Positions 45,701-57,633 of a stretch of 64,000 bases of DNA are shown here, piece by piece. Numbering within the stretch: the stretch's first letter is position 1; each line of letters begins with the position of its first letter. The position numbers and the translations under genes were made by a program. The notes under the pieces are model-generated. The model was not told where the DNA came from and did not search any database. It saw only the letters and a list, made by a program, of their open reading frames with translations. Location of the stretch: assembly GCF_958298935.1 (NCBI RefSeq), contig NC_084922.1, forward strand, positions 12,526,501-12,590,500. Direction: 5' to 3'. The stretch is from Phragmites australis (taxonomy: Eukaryota > Streptophyta > Magnoliopsida > Poales > Poaceae).

Positions 45701-46053
45701 GTCCGGTGCCAATGGGTTAGACACCCAGGTGGAGTGAATATCGACAAGTACAGTATGACTACCGTCAACCTCAAACTCGTCGGATACAGAGAAGAACCAT
45801 TTGTGCTTGCCAAAGATATTACACAAGTCCTCTATATAAAGGACACGGATCCGGCTAACAAGGAGGAGCGCCATGTGGTTCTTCAAGGAAAAAAAAGATT
45901 ATCGGTATTGAGGATGTCATCAATGAGGAACACTACAATCAATTCGATAACCTGCCTCCTTTAGGATAGAATGTCGACCTGCCTCTTATTGATGACACTG
46001 AGGAACCTACCTACATACGCTGTGTTCATAACAAAGCTATAATCGTTAAATGA
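42797..46053 (+). pseudogene. TNP2-type CACTA transposase, degenerate (CACTA-C)
   Basis: Exon 1 from ATG 42797 (GGSSDPDQVPKGDGSS) ends at AAG|GTAATTC (42918). Exon 2 holds the Transpos_assoc domain (MDRTWMYKAGRRGPKFFHGM, HYICCSCVDCKN; 43019-43180). 43203-43460 is acidic. 43620-43760 has the Cys-rich CQNDCILYHNGDVDLEACCV. The Transposase_21 core is much decayed (43890-44560). DUF4218 spans 44600-45170 (IKLLTGYSSNVNRIVNMKNL, SHDCHMMM). 45182-45964 is a fully open 260-codon block with the DUF4216 region (YYGFIEEIWELQYG, KLVGYREEPFVLAK, EERHVVLQGKKR). A one-base shift at about 45890 precedes the natural tail ending at TGA 46051-46053. Compared with CACTA-B, the C-terminus is better and the core worse preserved. 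Confidence 0.85.
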
Positions 46054-46249
46054 AAGTAGTTTTGATGTAATAATTAATTCAGGATTCACTGTAATTTTGA
46101 TCAACGACATGTATTAAATAAGACTATGCTTTAATTTGTATTAAGTAAAAAGTTCACAACTATCATTTATGCTTTAATTTTTATTAAACATATGTATTGC
46201 CTTATGTAACGAAGATGTACTACACAAATTATAAACTTAATATAAAATA
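46054..46249. other. AT-rich 3' flank of CACTA-C TNP2
   Basis: AT-rich, no ORF with motif; probably 3' untranslated sequence with polyadenylation. Confidence 0.4.
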
Positions 46250-46375
46250 CCATGTCAGTGTTGGTTCTAGGAAAAAACTGGCACTAAAAGTCTTAGCATC
46301 AGTGCCAGTTGTGGTTTACAACTGGCATTGATGTTTGTATCAGTGCCAGTTGTAGACCACATCCGGTACTGATGT
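46250..46375. repeat. CACTA-C internal subterminal-type array
   Basis: GTCAGTGTTGGTT, ATCAGTGCCAGTTGT and AACTGGCATTGATG alternate in both orientations, the same motif family as the terminal arrays, but between the two genes. Confidence 0.75.
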
Positions 46376-46383
46376 GCAATCCC

Positions 46384-46390
46384 TATATAT
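46384..46390 (+). promoter_or_regulatory. TATA box for the CACTA-C second gene
   Basis: TATATAT immediately downstream of the internal array and upstream of the GC-rich leader, the same order as at 171-390. Confidence 0.5.
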
Positions 46391-47923
46391 CTCATAATCC
46401 ACCACCGCCAGCCTCCTACATTCATCTCTCGAAGCCGTCGCCCTCCACCCTGCCAACATCACAATTGCGTCTATCGGACTATATTGCCTTCGTCGACTCT
46501 CCTCGACCCCCTCCCCCGCCGTCGGCCTCCTCAACGCCCTCCCTAACTGCTTCCTCAATGCATCGCCTCTCTGACTACCTCCTCGACATGCTGCCTCCCT
46601 GACTGCCTCACAGATACACCACCGTCAACGACTGGCTCACCGACATGCCTCCTAACCTGCCTGACATGCCACCTCCCCGACACGTCACCTCGCTAATGTG
46701 TTGCCTCCCTGATAGGCCACCGCCTGCATGCTACCTCCTCGATGATTCAACTCCCTGACCGCCTCACCGACGCGCTGCCCCCCATGCTGCCTCCCCGACA
46801 GACCACCGCCCCCACGCTACCTCATCGACGCATCGCCTCCCCGACCACCTGTCGACCCGCTACCTCCCCGAACGCCTCGTGGACACGCCACCATCAACGA
46901 CTTCCTCGCTGACACGCATCCCTACTTGCCTCACATGCCGCCTCCCTGACACACCACCTCACCATGCCGCTACCAGACACGCTGCCTCCCCACGCCGTTG
47001 CACTCCTCTTCACTATTGCATCACCCTTCCCGTCTCTGCCATGTCGCAGCTCCTCCCTCTCCTTCTCTGCTCCCAATGTTACTTGGATTTATCCTCCCCA
47101 AAATCGAAGAAATCAAGGTTCAGGTGGATATGTGATTGCCAACCTGTTTTTTTATGCATTGGACCTGTTGTTTCATCAATCTATTTGCTTTTACTTAGTT
47201 CGGTAATTTTAGGACAAGATTCAAATATTAACTATGTCAATTATTGTTACAAATAGTGTTAGAAAAAGAATGAGATAACAAGTTTGTGGTGACGAAAATA
47301 TGATTTCCATGTGATATTTCAACAGTATGCTTGTTTGGCCAACCTTCTAACCGCACATAGCTGGCCTCATTTGTTTCTTTTGGCAAAGATCACAGAGCCC
47401 AGAACAGTCTGCAACATCCTTCAAGAAATGAATAATCTCTTTCATATTCCTTTGTCAAGTGAACATTTCCCATCTTTTTTAATTTCCAGGCATTTAAATA
47501 TTCTGAAAAAATTCTGCAGTGTGAGGTACCACTTGAATTCAGATTGTTTTTTGTAAGCAATTAAAGGCCTACAACACTACAATCGATGGGATAAAAATAC
47601 TCATGCTGCATTCAGATGGCTATATGATGGAAATATACTTATCAATATATGCATAAGATGAGCTCCCAAAGGGGATCAATGATAAATCTAGATGAAAGGA
47701 GTCTTTTATGGATTTATTACAATATAAGTGGAAATGATAAAAGTTATGTTAACTAGAATTTTGTATCCTAGCTAGTTGCTACTTGCTTACATTTGTGTGC
47801 ACATTGAACATATAATTGTGTCAAATGCATATGCTAGAACTATCCCCTATTAATTTTGCTGCTGTTAGTTTATAGTTCTTGTCAACTATATAGAGGTGTT
47901 GTCAAATATTTAATCTTTGTATT
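46391..47923 (+). other. GC-rich leader and intron-like region of the CACTA-C second gene
   Basis: 46391-47100 repeats CTCCCTGACNNGCC and CACCGACATGC phrases and gives spurious ORFs on both strands. 47101-47923 is AT-rich with no protein motif and ends near an AG acceptor before the first recognisable exon. Confidence 0.5.
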
Positions 47924-48664
47924 TAATCAGTACATTTCGATATGTTATTAGCTTAAGATGAACGTGAATTTCCTTAGGCACGTACAAAATCAAGTTGCCA
48001 CCCACAGAGGTGCCCCCGATACAAGGCCCCTCCTCTGACCAAGATCCAGCCTCGGATGATGCTTCAGAGCGAAATGGTAGTATGAGTGTATACCTCAACT
48101 TGAATCAATCTAACAATGATGCTCCGAAGCAAAATGGTAGCACAACCACTGATGATGCACCGGTGGGTTAGTCGTCCGAAGAACTGAGGCATGACCGAGC
48201 TCTCAGCAAGATGCCTAAGGGACGTTTTGTCATCACGGAGGTTGATTCAGCCGGGGAGCCCATAAAACCTTTATATGTACTTGGGCCGTTCAAGACAATA
48301 TGAAGGTGTCTCGTAAGGGACCATGTCCCAATCACTTATAGAACTTAGAGAGGAAAATGAGGTGATAAATGGGTAGTTTCTAATAGCATCAAGGAATTTA
48401 TGTGGGGCAAGTAGTCGAAGTTCGAGTACCCTAAACAATGCAACATGGTCATACCAAAGCATCATGCCATAGCCATAATGGGCAGAATTTTTAAGAATTT
48501 TAAGGGTAAGTTGTACAAAGATTATCACTTGAAGGGTCGAATGCCAGACTGGGATGATTATCCGACGGTGAAAGGTTTTTGGAATGATTTCGTGAAGTAC
48601 ATGGATTCGGAGGAAGCAAAAAAGGTAAGTGAAGCAAACAAGGCCAACTCCAAGAAGAACTTAT
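47924..48664 (+). pseudogene. CACTA-C second gene, part 1 (transposase_24 region), cut by COP-2
   Basis: 48000-48170 is an acidic, serine-rich segment. 48205-48660 is the Transposase_24 domain: MPKGRFVITEVDSAGEP, RDHVPITYRT, KFEYPKQCNM, GRIFKNFKGKLYKDYH, GFWNDFVKYMDSEEAKK, ANKANSKKNL, where COP-2 interrupts at the CTTAT target. Stops at about 48168, 48300 and 48345. It parallels 17250-17750 in CACTA-B and 2560-2920 in CACTA-A. Confidence 0.8.
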
Positions 48665-50205
48665 TGTAGCGAATATGACCCTTTTAGGGCATGTATGTGA
48701 TTTCTGTGATTAATGATAACATAGTCAATGGGAATAACATATTTTTCATGTATATGCTTTTGTAGGTCTCATGGATGCATACTTGAGAAATTCTAGCACT
48801 AGGTAGCTCAAAGAAGCTGATGGATGAGTTGAAGAGAAGATAGAACTCAAATAAGTTTGAATTGGACAAGTTTTGGAAAAACTCTACACGCCGAATGGTC
48901 CGGCGCTTAAAGAGTTGTACATGCCGGAAGATTTGTTCAAAAGAAGGACTTCAAGGCTGAACACGCCGGATGGTCCGACGGTGAAGCGTTGTTCATGCCA
49001 GAGTATTTTCAGAAGGAGTTCAAGGTTGTACACGCCGTATGGTCTAGTCTACACACCAGGTGCTTCACCGGAGTAAAGTCCAAAAAGTTTTCTAATGAAT
49101 GGAAAAGGGACTTATACAAGCCGAATGGTCTGGCACATATACGGGATGCATCACCGGAGAAAATTCAAGAGAAATTCCTTTCGGTTCAATGGAAGATGGA
49201 TGTATACATGCCAGATGATCCAGTGTATGTATCAGAGAATACACCGGAGGATTCAAGGTTTGAAATGGCTAGTAACAGCTAGTTTTTAGAGGATGGTTCA
49301 CACCGGATGGTCCAGTGTTTGGAGCATATGCACGCCGGATCATCCGACGTTCATGAAAAATGTGACCGTGCAACAGCTAGTTCACGGGGTTGAGGCTATA
49401 TATACCCCCCCCCCCCACTCGGTCATTTGAGTGTGCTGGAGTTCAAAGAAGCTCACATACACTGGAGGAGACATCTAAGCCACGAAAGTGCTAAAAGTGA
49501 TCATCCAAGGAAATTAACACTAGATTAGGGAGTGATTAATGCTATTAGGCCTAGAGAGAGTTGTTGTTAGGTATTGCTTCCTAGAGAGGGGATCAAGGAG
49601 TACCAAGTGGTACGCTAGCACCTTGGAGTCTTGGTGACTCGCCAGCACCGTGAGCCTTGGTGGCTCAAGCTTGTTGACCCTCCAGCTTCATGTGGAGCTA
49701 CGGCAAGAAGCTTGTATGGGAACGCGGAGACCCTTGCCTTAGTGGCTCAAGCTCTGAAGTGAAAACAGCAGAAAGTGACCGGAAGAGAGGCTTGTGGTTA
49801 GCCTTGCCTTTGTGTCTTGGTGGCTCAAGGATCGTGACCGGTGGTCGACCGGGAGCAATAATCTAGGTGGTTGCTGTAACGTGGACTAGGGGTAGTGTTT
49901 ATAATATCAATACCATGGGATAAAAATCTTTTGTGCTGAGTTTGCTCTCTCTACCTTTTTTACATTTCCACATTTGCATACTTGCAAGTTACATTTGCTT
50001 ATTTACCTTCCTAGAGTAGTTTTCTAGGATTAGCTATAGGTTGCAAACCCTTTTGAGCGGTAGATAGACACACCATATAAACCTAGAGATTTTTAGATAG
50101 AAATTGATATATATTTATCTTGTGAAGTTTTTGGAGCCAATCAGTTTTAGGTGTCCTAATTAAGCCCTCGCCCGCCCCCTCTTAGGACATCATCGATCCC
50201 TTTCA
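48665..50205 (+). repeat. 5' LTR of COP-2
   Basis: TGTAGCGAATATGACCC...GATCCCTTTCA. It contains CCGGATGGTCCGG-like palindromic phrases at about 48895-49330, a TATA box at 49396-49404 and a C12 run at 49405-49416. ORFs within (48873-49289) are repeat by-products. Confidence 0.92.
49396..49404 (+). promoter_or_regulatory. TATA box of the COP-2 5' LTR
   Basis: CTATATATA; the equivalent in the 3' LTR is at 54225-54233. It is followed by C12 here but C5 there. Confidence 0.65.
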
Positions 50206-50207
50206 AT

Positions 50208-50220
50208 TGGTATCAAAGCC
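50208..50220 (+). promoter_or_regulatory. Primer-binding site of COP-2
   Basis: TGGTATCAAAGCC, two bases after the LTR end; matches the initiator-Met tRNA PBS TGGTATCAGAGC with one change, as usual for copia elements. Confidence 0.85.
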
Positions 50221-50330
50221 AGGGCTCACACCTTTCATTAGGATACGCCAATCCAAGTGGTATTTGAACCGTGGTCTCTTTTTGATCGGTTAGACTTCAC
50301 CGCATAGTGAGTTGTGACATCCGAGTAGGG

Positions 50331-52129
50331 ATGGATATTGGTAGTGCTTCACATTCTGACGGCACTCACTTCCCCCGGTGGAAGATTCTGATGACACGTT
50401 TTCTGCAAGCCAAATGCTTAGATGTTTGGAGAGGCACCAGGGAGGGGATGAAGGAACATCCCACAAATAAGGAGAGGCAATACGGTGCCTTAACGAAGAG
50501 TATTGTTTTATCTTCTCTATGCATTGATGCATTCAATCGAGTATATTCTCTCACTAATGCACATGATATTTGGACTAACCTTATTGAAATACATGAAAAC
50601 ACAAAAGATGTGCATAATGAGAAATATCATGTGCTAGTCTCTGAGCTCAATAGATTTAAACAACTTTCCAATGAAAGTGCTAATAACATGTACTCACATT
50701 TGAATATTCTTGTCAATGAGATCAATAGGCGACGTTTGATGCCAATTGGAGATGATCAAGTGTTGAGAAGGATACTTCAAGCTCTCCTTCCAAAGTACAA
50801 ATTGATTGTCTTCATCATCTATGACAATAACGACATTAGCAAGATGACTCCAAGCCAAGTACTCGGCAAGATCACTATCCATGAGATAACTATGAACATG
50901 GGGGTTGAAGTTTCCTCCTCACCCGACGCCAAGAACCTTGCCCTCACAAGTAAGCAAGCTCCTTACCCACACATGCAAGAGAAGATGAGGAGGCAAGAAC
51001 AAGAGTTGAGCTCAAGTGAAGATGATGGTGATGAAGATAAAGAGAGTGATGAAGAAGATGAGCAAAGCACCTCAAGTGATGAAGAAATGAGCCCCAAGAT
51101 CACTAAGCTCATCTCAAGATTGGAGAAGGACATCAAGTGGATCAATGTCAAGATTGATCATCCAATCTCTATTAAATACTTGGTCATCATAATTGATCAT
51201 ATCAAGAAGGAGAACAAGACCAAGAACAAGAGGAAGACAAGGGGAAGAGCCAAAGCATTTGCAAGCATAGGAAGATGGGTGTGTGAAGATGAAGATTCAA
51301 GCTCAAGTGATGAGAAAGTCATTATCCACTCCTCAAAAAGAAAATCTTCCTCAAGGTTGTCATCACGTAAGTCATCATCACACAAGTGCCTTATGGTAAA
51401 AGATATGGATGAGCAAGTTTTATAGTTCCTTAGTATTACTTCAAAAAAAACTACTCTGTCATCCGATGAGAATTCACCCTCTCAATAAGAACTTCTTGCA
51501 TTAATCAATGAGCAACAAAAGGCCTTAAAAAACAAGCTAAAAACTTTAGAAATTAAATGTCCTTAATGACATTCATGCTATCTTTGTTTCTAATTATAAA
51601 TAATTATTGAGCAAATTTGAATAGCTACAAGGAGCATCAAGAGCTTAATGCAAAACTTGAGGGCATTGAATCTCAACCTAAGGCACCTTTGAAGCAATCT
51701 ATCTCTCTATTTAATTTCAATTCTAAAGTAGATGCTTCTACTTCTTGTGATGATTTGATTGATCTATCTAGCTCACGTCTTTGCAATAAGACATATTTTG
51801 AGAATATTGTTGTAGAATCATATAATGATCTCATTGACCAGGAGAATGATGAGCTTAAGCAACAAGTGGAGAAGCTCAAGAAGGACTTAGCAAGATTGAA
51901 GGGTAAGAATCATGTCCAACCTCTTCAAGATAACTGTGATAACACGGTAAACAAGCTTGTGGAGGGGTCCACCGTGATATGCTTCAAGTGTCATCAAGAA
52001 GGCCACAAGTCCTTACAATACAAGCAAGTCAAAAAGGAGACCAAGGAGAAGAAGAAGATGATGAATCTCTCAAACAAGACCTCCAGCATCTACACCAAGC
52101 TCAACCACAAGACCAAGAGCAACCACTAG
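50331..52129 (+). pseudogene. COP-2 gag (UBN2-type), nearly intact first half
   Basis: Open from ATG 50331 (MDIGSASHSD; an upstream in-frame ATG is at 50307) to TAG at 51423-51425. The gag/UBN2 domain is at residues about 15-220 (WRGTREGMKEHPTNKERQYG, IVLSSLCIDAFNRVYSLTNA, TNLIEIHENTKDVHNEKYHV, FKQLSNESANNMYSHLNILV, PKYKLIVFIIYDN). An acidic Glu/Asp/Ser stretch (SSSEDDGDEDKESDEEDEQS) and a basic/serine region follow. After stops and shifts the frame resumes at 51617-52129 with a coiled-coil part (ELKQQVEKLKKDLARLKG) and a zinc knuckle CFKCHQEGH..Y at 51980-52021, in which the fourth ligand Cys is Tyr. Gag packages element RNA. The lesions at 51425-51617 split it. Confidence 0.85.
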
Positions 52130-53478
52130 AATCTCAAAAAGAAGGACAATGGCAAAGTGGTTGGACACATAGTTAGGCAAAAGGACCGAGGGTGGAACTA
52201 ACCTATTTGGGTGTCTAAGGAAGTCATCATCAACATGAAGGGGCCCCAATTGGTTTGGGTTCCAAAGAAGATTTGAAGTCCAAGGGTTAGCTTAGGGGAT
52301 TTGGAGACTTGACACATAAGATGAAGTGAAGGTTCAAGCAAAGAATCCAAGTGTACAAGATTGGGCGCATTGATGAAGACATTATCATCATATACCCAAA
52401 TTTTCCATCCAAAGGTAAAAGAGGTAATGGTAGCTAAATTTTTTTTCATACTTTTTGTTTTGCATCTAGTACCTTTGCCTTAACAAGGATTCCTATGCAT
52501 ATTTCATTTGCTTGCAATGCCTAATGTAAGTTTTTCGTATGGTATGTTGCTTGTGTTTCTCTCTAAATCATAAGTAACCTACATGATTTATTAGTTGTAG
52601 GTTCTTTTCATGGTATATTTCTACAAGCGGTATCCTTTATGTGTCATTAATACAATCCACAAGGTACCCTTCCCCATTGTTATCAATGACAGGTGCATGT
52701 CTCCCACAAGTATTCGACACTTCTATGCACACACTTAGGGTGAGCATACCTTCTGGGTTGTGATTTTGAGATTAACATGTTTTTCAAGTAGTATGTTTGT
52801 CAATTCATTTGAAATTTTAAGTTATCTCTATGCATAATATGGCTTAAACTTCCTATCTTGATATATTGTTTAGTTGTGTATATATTACACACCTACAAGT
52901 GGTAGTCATAAGTGGGTCTCATCATATGTATGCACACATACAAGGGGGTTTAGATCATATCATACGAGTTTCATGAATTGTGATTCATTTTTTTATTTTA
53001 AATTGTATCCACATAACCCTTTATCATCACTAGTGGTACAATTCAAATGGATCATAATTTATGAAATTCTCTCCCTAGTGCTCTAACATTTTCCGTTGAG
53101 TTCAACATGTGTTTATATTCATTTTGAGATTGTTGATAAAGTGATAAAATTTTGACAACCAAAGCAAGATGCAAGATTGTTGACAAAGTAAGAAGCATGA
53201 TACAAGAAGCGTGCAAAGCAAGGAGCTCTTGCATGGGTCAATCAAGGGAGATAGTGGCGATGGAAAAGGGGGGCAAATTTTCTCTGTGCCAGTCACAACA
53301 AAATAGGGATAAAGTGAATGTAAGAACAAGGTATGACAAAGATGGGATATTTCCCTTAAAATTGGTATCATTGGTTGTTCTTACCATGCATCCAAGTAAA
53401 TAGGTAAGGCCTTATGCTCTTACAATTGGTATTATTTACTATTTACCACTTGCTTTGGTTGTGTTGTCATCAATCACC
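52130..53478 (+). other. COP-2 interior after gag: no pol recognised
   Basis: 52200-52275 (KGPQLVWVPKK in one frame) recalls the short conserved segment after the zinc knuckle in copia polyproteins. From about 52440 to 53478 the sequence is AT-rich with no integrase or reverse transcriptase motif. The element would depend on proteins from a relative. Confidence 0.6.
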
Positions 53479-53492
53479 AAAAAGGTAGAGAT
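53479..53492 (+). promoter_or_regulatory. Polypurine tract of COP-2
   Basis: AAAAAGGTAGAGAT just before TGTAACGAAC, the start of the 3' LTR. Confidence 0.65.
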
Positions 53493-55018
53493 TGTAACGA
53501 ACATGACCCTTTTAGGGTATGTATGTGATTTCGGTAATTATGACAACATAGTCAATTAGACTAACATGTTTTTCAAATATATGCTTTAGTAGGTCTCATG
53601 GATGCACACTTGATAAATTCTAGCACTTGGTAGCTCATAGAACACCATAGATGAGTTGAAGAGAAGATAGAACTCAAAAAAGTTTAAATTGGATGAGTTC
53701 TGGAAAAACTCTACACATCGGATGGTCTGGCACTTGAAGAGTTGTACACCATGAATATTTGTTCAGAAGCAGGACTTCAAGGTTGAACACACTGGATGGT
53801 TCGGCAGTGAAGTTTTGTACACGTCAAAGTATTTACAGAAGGAGTTCAAGGTTGTACACGTCGGATGGTCCGGCATACACACCGGATGCTTTGCCGGAGT
53901 AAAGTCCATAAGGTTTTCTGATGAATGGAAAAAGGACTTGTACACGCCAAATGGTCGGATGCATATATGGGATGAATCACTGGAGCAAAGTCCAGTGGAA
54001 TTTCTTTTGTTTCAATGGAAGATGGATGTATACACGCTGGATGGTCTGGTGTATGTATCGGAGGATACACTGGAGGATTCAAGGTTTCAAACGGCTAGTA
54101 GCGAATGATTTTGGAGGATGGTTCACACTGGATGGTCTAGTGTTTGGAGCCTATGCACGTCGGATCATTCGGCATTCACAAAAATTGTGACCATTGGAGC
54201 AAAGGCTAGTTTGCAAGGTTGAGGCTATATATACCCCCACTCGGTCATTTGGGTGTGCTGGAGTCCAGAGAAGCTCACATCACTTGAGGAGGCATCCAAG
54301 CCACCAAAGTGCTAAAAGTGATCATCCAAGGCAATTAATACTAGATTAAGGAGTGATTAGTGCTATTAGGCCTAGAGATAGTTGTTTGTAAGTATTGCTG
54401 CCTAGAGAGGGGATCAAGGAGTGATCCTACCTTGTACCAAGTGGTACACCGGTGCCTTGGAGTTTTGGTGACTCGCCGACACCATGAGCCTTGGTGGCTC
54501 AAGATTGTCGACCTTCTAGCTTCGTGTGGAGCTGCAGCAAGAAGCTTGTACGGGGATGCAGAGACCTTTGCCTTAGTAGCTCAAGCTCTGAAGTGAAGAT
54601 GGCAGCAAGTGACCGTAAGAGAGGTTTGTGGTGAGCCTTGCCATTGTGGCTTGGTGGTTCAACATACTTAAGGCCTAAGTGGTTCAAGGGTCGTGACCGG
54701 TGGTTGACCGGGAGCAATAGCCTAGATGGTTGCTTCAACGTAAACTAGGGGTGATGTTTATACCATTGATACCGTGGGATAAAAAATCCTTTATTCCAAG
54801 TTTCCTCTCTCTATCTTCTTTACGTTTCCGCATTTACATACTTGCAAGTTACCTTTGCTTGTTTACCTTCCTAAACTAATTTGTTAGGATTGGCTATAGG
54901 TTGCAAACCCTACCATATAAACCTAGAGCTTTTTAAATTTATCTTGTGAAGTTTTTAGAGCCAATCAGTTTTAGGTGTCATAATTCACCCCCTCTTAGAA
55001 CGTCACCGATCCCTTTCA
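53493..55018 (+). repeat. 3' LTR of COP-2
   Basis: TGTAACGAACATGACCC...GATCCCTTTCA, collinear with 48665-50205 (1526 versus 1541 bp), then the CTTAT duplication. TATA box at 54225-54233. ORFs 53815-54738 are not genes. Confidence 0.92.
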
Positions 55019-57633
55019 CTTATACCCTCGTAGAACTAGCTCGCGTGGGTATGTGAGGAAACTTGATAAGTGGTAGAAGATGAAAGAAGACATAACCAAA
55101 AGTGGTGTCACACCTATGATGGCTGAGTGGATTCCATGAGCGAAGAACTACTTGTTTGGGAGAGGGGTGACTCTTACGACTGATGGAAGCTTATGCTTCA
55201 AAAGCTAACGAGAATAGGAAGTCACACAGAAGATTAGAGATGCCCACATCTAGTGTTCCAAGGGCTCTTTCCAAGCAGATAGCAAGAACGACAAGCTAAC
55301 TTTGGCACTAGGAAACAAGGAGCACACTGGTCGCCCACGAGGCAAGGGTTTGAGGCCTTGGAAGGTCAGATTCGAACAAAATGCTGAAACTTACAAGAAA
55401 CGAAGAAAAGAAAATATGTCAGAAGTGTGGCCCTTCTAAAAGAAGAACTTGTAGAGGAGAGACAGATGCTAGACACCAAAATAGCAGTAGCTATTCAACA
55501 ATCCAGGCAAGAGCAATTAGTCATCGTAGATAATGCTTTGATGATGAGCCTTGGTGGCCCTCGGAGTAGGTGTGCATCCAAGGGCTTTTAGGAGAAGCCT
55601 TAATCCATCACCCCATGGACAACATCACAGAAAGCACACCGTGCAAGCTTGTCGTGCCTACCTTGTTCGTTCCCACCACAATGAGTAGGTGGCTGGCTAA
55701 GCAATGGGTGGAAGGGACTCCCTTTAGCGGCCACCTGATACCACTAGGATACTAGAGGGAATACGTGAACAGTGTAATACATGCATATCATAAAAGTAAG
55801 CTGGATTATCTTGGAGAGGTGGGGGAAACTAGGCTCTCAAAAAATCTAGGCCATTACGTCCTATGGCGCAAGCGCGATATAGTGTTTGGCGAAGATAAAG
55901 ATGAGCTTGGGTCTAGTTCGGAGTCGTCGGACCCACTAGGAAGATCTCCACCTCCTTCATCATCGCATCATGGCCACCAAAAAAGATCTCCAACCCCTTC
56001 ACTGCTACCACATATCCTGCTTTAGAAGCCAATAGCACTTGTACAATCTCAAAAGTCGATGTCATCTCAAAAATCAACTTCATCACAGTAGCGAGCACCA
56101 GTAAGAAGCGGCTAGCAGCATCTAAGAAGTTGACATCTCCTATGCCTTATGATAAAAATAATGAGGAAAACCGAAGTGAACGCTAGTGTCACTACACACC
56201 TCAAATGTACTAAGCTTGAGAAGAGTGATATCGATCCAGCAACGACTACCAAGTTTCTCTAGAATTTGGCCAGACCTATGGACCCACCGCTAAAATCTTA
56301 CTATGAGCACATCATGGGTAAAAAATAGTTGAGGAAGGCATCATGCGAGGAGGTAAAAACAAAGAGCGCTACAACAATAGGAAGAATTAGAAAGAAACTT
56401 TCCCCATGATGCCAGGATCATAAAAGAAGCACTTGATAACGAATCTATGGTTAAAAAAAGCAAAAAATAGATGGTAATTTAAGCTTGGCGAACCACTAGT
56501 CGAGTCCCTGTCAGAGCAAACAACCCAAATGTACGAATTCCATGCATGGTATATGAAACAGTAGAAGGCCGGTAGAGAAATGTTCGTGTTCAAGCACAAT
56601 CGTAGTGATTTCCTCCACGGGGATGTCGGAGTCTAGATTCATTTTGATGCAAGACGCCCTCGATGTTCAATTCATAAGTTTGTGGACTCTGTAAGTATCT
56701 TATATGTATAATTCACAGTATATATTCTTATACCATTAGATTGAATGACTTAGCTTCTTGTGTATGTAGAATAGAGATACATACATGTGGTCAAAAGGGC
56801 ATCACTAAATTAGGATTCCTCAACCCAATGAAAATAAACTAGACGATGGTCACCACCCAACCACAAGAAGCCAAGGACTATGCACTTGATTTTGTTTTTA
56901 CGTACCAATTAAAGAGATACATATTTTTACCTTACAACTTTGGGTATATGTTTCTCTCTGTGTTTGTTCTACTCTTTTTGAGCATCACGACGTTAGGATT
57001 TAGGACTAATTACCTATAGTGACAAATGTGCAGTTTTCACTACGCCCTCTTTGTCATCCAGACTGACCTTAGTAGTATCGTTGTCCTCGACCCAAGAAGA
57101 AATCTAGTTGACGAATATCAATCCGTCAAAGACTTGCTACAAAGGTAAACTAATCATTTCATTAATGCTTTAGTAAACTTCGAATTGATTGAATCTAAGT
57201 TTAGTTACGATCTGTATGTGCGCTACATCAAGAGGAATGGACGTCACTTTCTGTATCGGAAGGAATGGAATGTTTGTAACCAACTTTCCTTGTATGTTTC
57301 AGACTAGGGCAACAATTTATGTGGCTACTATGTATGTGACTTCATGCATGAATTCATCGAAAACAATTATAGTAGCATTACCAATGCTGAGGTAAGTGGT
57401 ATACATATTGATGATTAATTTTTAGTTCCTTCTCATGTTCAAATAGAATGATTTCTTCAATTCTGGTAATTACATGAACTCGAGCTGGAAACAGGTATCC
57501 TCTGCTGCAGAGAATCATCACACTTCAGGAACAGCTCTGCGGGTTCATCAATGACGAAGTCATTCCAAAGTCCGGCCAATACCATGTTTTCAAATGGTGT
57601 TGTTCGGAAGCCATCCCTTCACCTTGCCCGTGA
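55019..57633 (+). pseudogene. CACTA-C second gene, part 2 (spacer domain, C48-like domain)
   Basis: Resumes exactly at the CTTAT duplication with the end of the Transposase_24 domain (RRTSSRGYVRK, SGVTPMMAEW, FGRGVTLTTDGSLCF). Then come a charged region with ALGNKEHTGRPRG (55300); the spacer domain 55620-55900 (STPCKLVVPTLF, EYVNSVIHAYHKSKLDYLGE, GHYVLWRKRDIV; probably DUF8039); a serine/proline/lysine-rich linker (55910-56180); 56200-56700 (ALDVQFISLWTL-like); a C48-like domain with His 57038-57040 (FHYALFVIQTDL), Asp 57089-57091 (VVLDPRR) and Cys 57320-57322 (GNNLCGYYVCDFMHEF); and a last exon, 57483-57633 (RIITLQEQLCGFINDEVIP), ending at TGA. Numerous stops. The three catalytic-type residues survive. 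Confidence 0.75.

Larger units (their letters stand above)
48665..55018 (+). mobile_element. COP-2: non-autonomous Ty1/copia-type LTR retrotransposon, gag only
   Basis: Bounded by TG...CA LTRs (48665-50205 and 53493-55018) and an exact 5-bp target duplication CTTAT (48660-48664 and 55019-55023). A Met-tRNA-type PBS follows the 5' LTR and a purine-rich tract precedes the 3' LTR. The 3.3-kb interior holds gag but no recognised protease, integrase or reverse transcriptase. The LTRs differ at roughly 13% of positions over the first 165 bp by eye, so the insertion is old. It sits in the second gene of CACTA-C, in the same orientation. Confidence 0.92.

Noticed and set aside
45500..45886. 128-codon antisense ORF
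   Set aside because: Shadow of the DUF4216 region of CACTA-C TNP2.
46309..47256. Proline/threonine-rich ORFs in the CACTA-C leader
   Set aside because: Produced by repeated CTCCCTGAC-like phrases; overlapping frames and both strands equally open.
48873..49289. ORFs in the COP-2 5' LTR
   Set aside because: They lie in the U3 motif array, and the matching 3' LTR frames differ in length and sequence.
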